Of a stretch of DNA of 32,707 nt, positions 31,531 through 32,707 are shown one piece after another (position 1 is the stretch's first letter; the number at the start of each line of letters is the position of its first letter). Origin of the DNA: Alphaproteobacteria bacterium (GTDB lineage Bacteria; Pseudomonadota; Alphaproteobacteria; UBA8366); contig JASLSL010000111.1 of NCBI GenBank assembly GCA_030743445.1, positions 1 to 32,707 on the forward strand. Reading direction: 5' to 3'. Position numbers and translations under genes: made by a program. A model generated the notes under the pieces. That model was given only the letters and a program-made list of their open reading frames with translations, ran no database searches and had not been told where the DNA came from.

Positions 31531-32013
31531 ATGTCGGAATTCAATCCCGACGACTTCGAAACCGACTTCTGGAAAGAGGCGGAGGTGCGCGCCGGCTGGG
31601 ACGATCTCGAGCCCGGCGTCGTCCTCCGCTCCCGGCCGGTCACCATCACCAAGGAAATCATCCAGCGCTACGCGCGCTCGATCGGCGACGAGAACCCGCT
31701 CTACTTCGACGAGGCCTTTGCCAAGTCGACCCGCTTCGGCGGGCTGATAGCACCACCCAGCATCCATGCGCTGTTCCTCTTCGCCTGCACCGGGCACGAC
31801 CACTTCATGCGCACCCCCGGGACCATCAACATGGGGCAGAACTGGTGGCTGCACCGTCCGGTCCGCCCCGGCGACACGATCGCGCTCGAGGCGCGTTGCC
31901 TCGACAAGCTGATCCGCAAGGGCAACACCTTCGCGATCCACGACAACGTTTTCCGAAACCAAGCGGGCGAGGTGGTGTGCTCCGGCCGCGGCTGGACCAT
32001 GCGGCCGTACTAG
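31531..32013 (+). CDS. MaoC-like hot-dog protein with altered active site
   Basis: A 160-aa single hot-dog domain of the MaoC/FAS1-DH N-terminal type. The hydratase-2 signature is partly kept: 'YARSIGDENPLYFDEAFAKS' has Asp53 and Asn-Pro, but the catalytic His is Tyr58. 'FGGLIAPPSIHALFLFAC' and 'HRPVRPGDTIALEARCLDKL' are the other conserved blocks. The lost His and the immediately following active-looking MaoC gene suggest that the pair form a heteromeric hydratase in which this one is structural or CoA-binding, as in ChsH1/ChsH2-type complexes. It is 18 bp after MAPEG and 15 bp before the second MaoC. Confidence 0.88.
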   Translation: MSEFNPDDFETDFWKEAEVRAGWDDLEPGVVLRSRPVTITKEIIQRYARSIGDENPLYFDEAFAKSTRFGGLIAPPSIHALFLFACTGHDHFMRTPGTINMGQNWWLHRPVRPGDTIALEARCLDKLIRKGNTFAIHDNVFRNQAGEVVCSGRGWTMRPY

Positions 32014-32028
32014 GGCGGGGCAGGGAGC

Positions 32029-32475
32029 ATGACGGTCGATTTCACCTACGACGACTTGGAGGTCGGATACGGCTTCGACGGGCCCGAGGTCGTCATTACC
32101 CGCGAGATGATCGCGGAATTCGCCGCCGCCTCGTTCGACCACAACCCGCTGCATTGGGACGACAAGTACATGACGGAGACCGAGTTCGCCGGCGGCAAGT
32201 CGTTCGACGACGTGATCGCCCACGGACTGATGACGTACGCGTTCATGACCCGGGCGATGACCGACTGGCTCTGGCCCGACAACGGCGAGCACCGGCGCCT
32301 GGAGACCCGCTTTCGCCAGCCGATCTATCCCGGCGACACGATCCGAATCCGGGTCGAGGTCGCCTCGAAACGCGAGACCCGGGCGGCCAAATGGGCCGTG
32401 TGCCAGGTCACGGTGACCAACCAGAACGGCGATATGGTTGCAACCGGGGACGCGCTGGCGGAGATTTTGAATTAA
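32029..32475 (+). CDS. MaoC-family (R)-specific enoyl-CoA hydratase-like protein
   Basis: A 148-aa hot-dog protein with the intact hydratase-2 dyad: 'FAAASFDHNPLHWDDKYMTE' holds Asp37 and His42. 'VIAHGLMTYAFMTRAMTDWL' and 'RFRQPIYPGDTIRIRVEVAS' complete the fold. It would add water across trans-2-enoyl-CoA to give the 3-hydroxyacyl-CoA that a retro-aldol lyase or dehydrogenase could use. ATG at 32029 has a GGGGCAGGGAG site. It is the last gene of the operon before a convergent DsbA-like gene. Confidence 0.92.
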   Translation: MTVDFTYDDLEVGYGFDGPEVVITREMIAEFAAASFDHNPLHWDDKYMTETEFAGGKSFDDVIAHGLMTYAFMTRAMTDWLWPDNGEHRRLETRFRQPIYPGDTIRIRVEVASKRETRAAKWAVCQVTVTNQNGDMVATGDALAEILN

Positions 32476-32510
32476 GGGGGGGTGCCGCCGTGTCCCCCGC
32501 CGTCTGAACC

Positions 32511-32707
32511 CTACTTCGCGGCTTCGATTTCCTCCTCGACGTCGCGCAGGCGGTCCTTGCCGAAGAACATCTCCTTGCCGACGAAGAACGTCGGGATTCC
32601 GAACGCACCACGTTCGACCGCCTCCTCGGTGTTCTTGAACAGCCGGTCCTTGACCTCTTGGTCCTGGATCCGCGCCATGGTTTTCTCGCCGTCGAGGCCG
32701 GACTCCT
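32511..32707 (-). CDS. DsbA-fold 2-hydroxychromene-2-carboxylate isomerase-like protein (5' partial)
   Basis: The reading frame is open to the right edge; the visible 65 residues end in TAG at 32511-32513. 'VERGAFGIPTFFVGKEMFFG' followed by 'KDRLRDVEEEIEAAK' is the C-terminal signature (cis-Pro loop GIPTFF and final helix) of the kappa-GST/DsbA group that includes HCCA isomerase of naphthalene degradation and glutathione-dependent oxidoreductases. The upstream N-terminal Cys or Ser active site is outside the window, so the class cannot be refined. It is convergent with the MaoC gene; a G-run/C-run pair between them (32476-32497) could form a weak hairpin. Confidence 0.82.
   Translation of the reverse strand, partial: ESGLDGEKTMARIQDQEVKDRLFKNTEEAVERGAFGIPTFFVGKEMFFGKDRLRDVEEEIEAAK

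Noticed and set aside
32476..32510. G-run/C-run between MaoC and the edge gene as an intrinsic terminator
   Set aside because: The possible stem is only about five G:C pairs with a long loop and no T-tract on either strand; too weak to list as a terminator.
1..32707. Genomic island borders, tRNA attachment sites, integrases, transposases
   Set aside because: None found. Codon style and GC appear uniform by eye, so no horizontal-transfer boundary can be supported.

Overview
The window is GC-rich and densely coded, with short intergenic gaps, frequent ATGA-type overlaps and GTG or TTG starts. The protein families (MmgE/PrpD, luciferase-like monooxygenases, SDRs, family III CoA-transferase/racemase, MaoC, DUF35, NIPSNAP, HyuA/HyuB) point to a catabolically versatile alphaproteobacterium, probably Rhodospirillales-like. 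That placement is inferred from gene style alone. No rRNA, tRNA, transposase, integrase, phage gene or CRISPR array was seen.

Layout. 1-1435 (+): end of a GntR/UTRA regulator, a SnoaL-like protein and a small EthD/Dabb-like protein. 1442-10033 (-): a six-gene unit running hyuB (broken by an in-frame amber), hyuA, SDR, luciferase-like monooxygenase (LLM), MmgE/PrpD and a TcuA-like flavoprotein. 10108-12918 (+): methyltransferase, nitroreductase, AMACR-like CoA-transferase family protein. 12933-16259 (-): NIPSNAP, exported amidohydrolase, cupin, second amidohydrolase. 16346-17200 (+): a DECR-like SDR behind three Shine-Dalgarno repeats. 17293-20667 (-): EamA transporter, second MmgE/PrpD, second LLM. 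20756-23152 (+, with one small - gene): FAH-family hydrolase, small proteins and an alpha/beta hydrolase. 23240-24296 (-): SDR followed by a gutted alpha/beta hydrolase pseudogene. 24778-25239 (+): exported Sel1-repeat protein with a strong terminator. 25333-27528 (-): M23 peptidase and an acyl-CoA-dehydrogenase-fold protein. 27703-32475 (+): PaaG-like crotonase, secreted kelch protein, thiolase-like protein lacking the usual Cys, DUF35, MAPEG and two MaoC proteins. 32511-end (-): C-terminus of a DsbA/HCCA-isomerase-like protein.

How they work together (inference). The window reads as a patchwork of catabolic operons, each combining flavin oxygenation or oxidation, SDR steps, hydration/dehydration and CoA-ester chemistry. 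A MmgE/PrpD protein pairs with an LLM in two separate operons. The last operon looks like a CoA-thioester carbon-carbon lyase module of the Ltp/DUF35/MaoC kind. Signs of decay (hyuB amber, gutted hydrolase) and a 71-nt two-copy repeat at the 3' ends of convergent gene pairs suggest the region is evolving. No substrate can be named from sequence alone.
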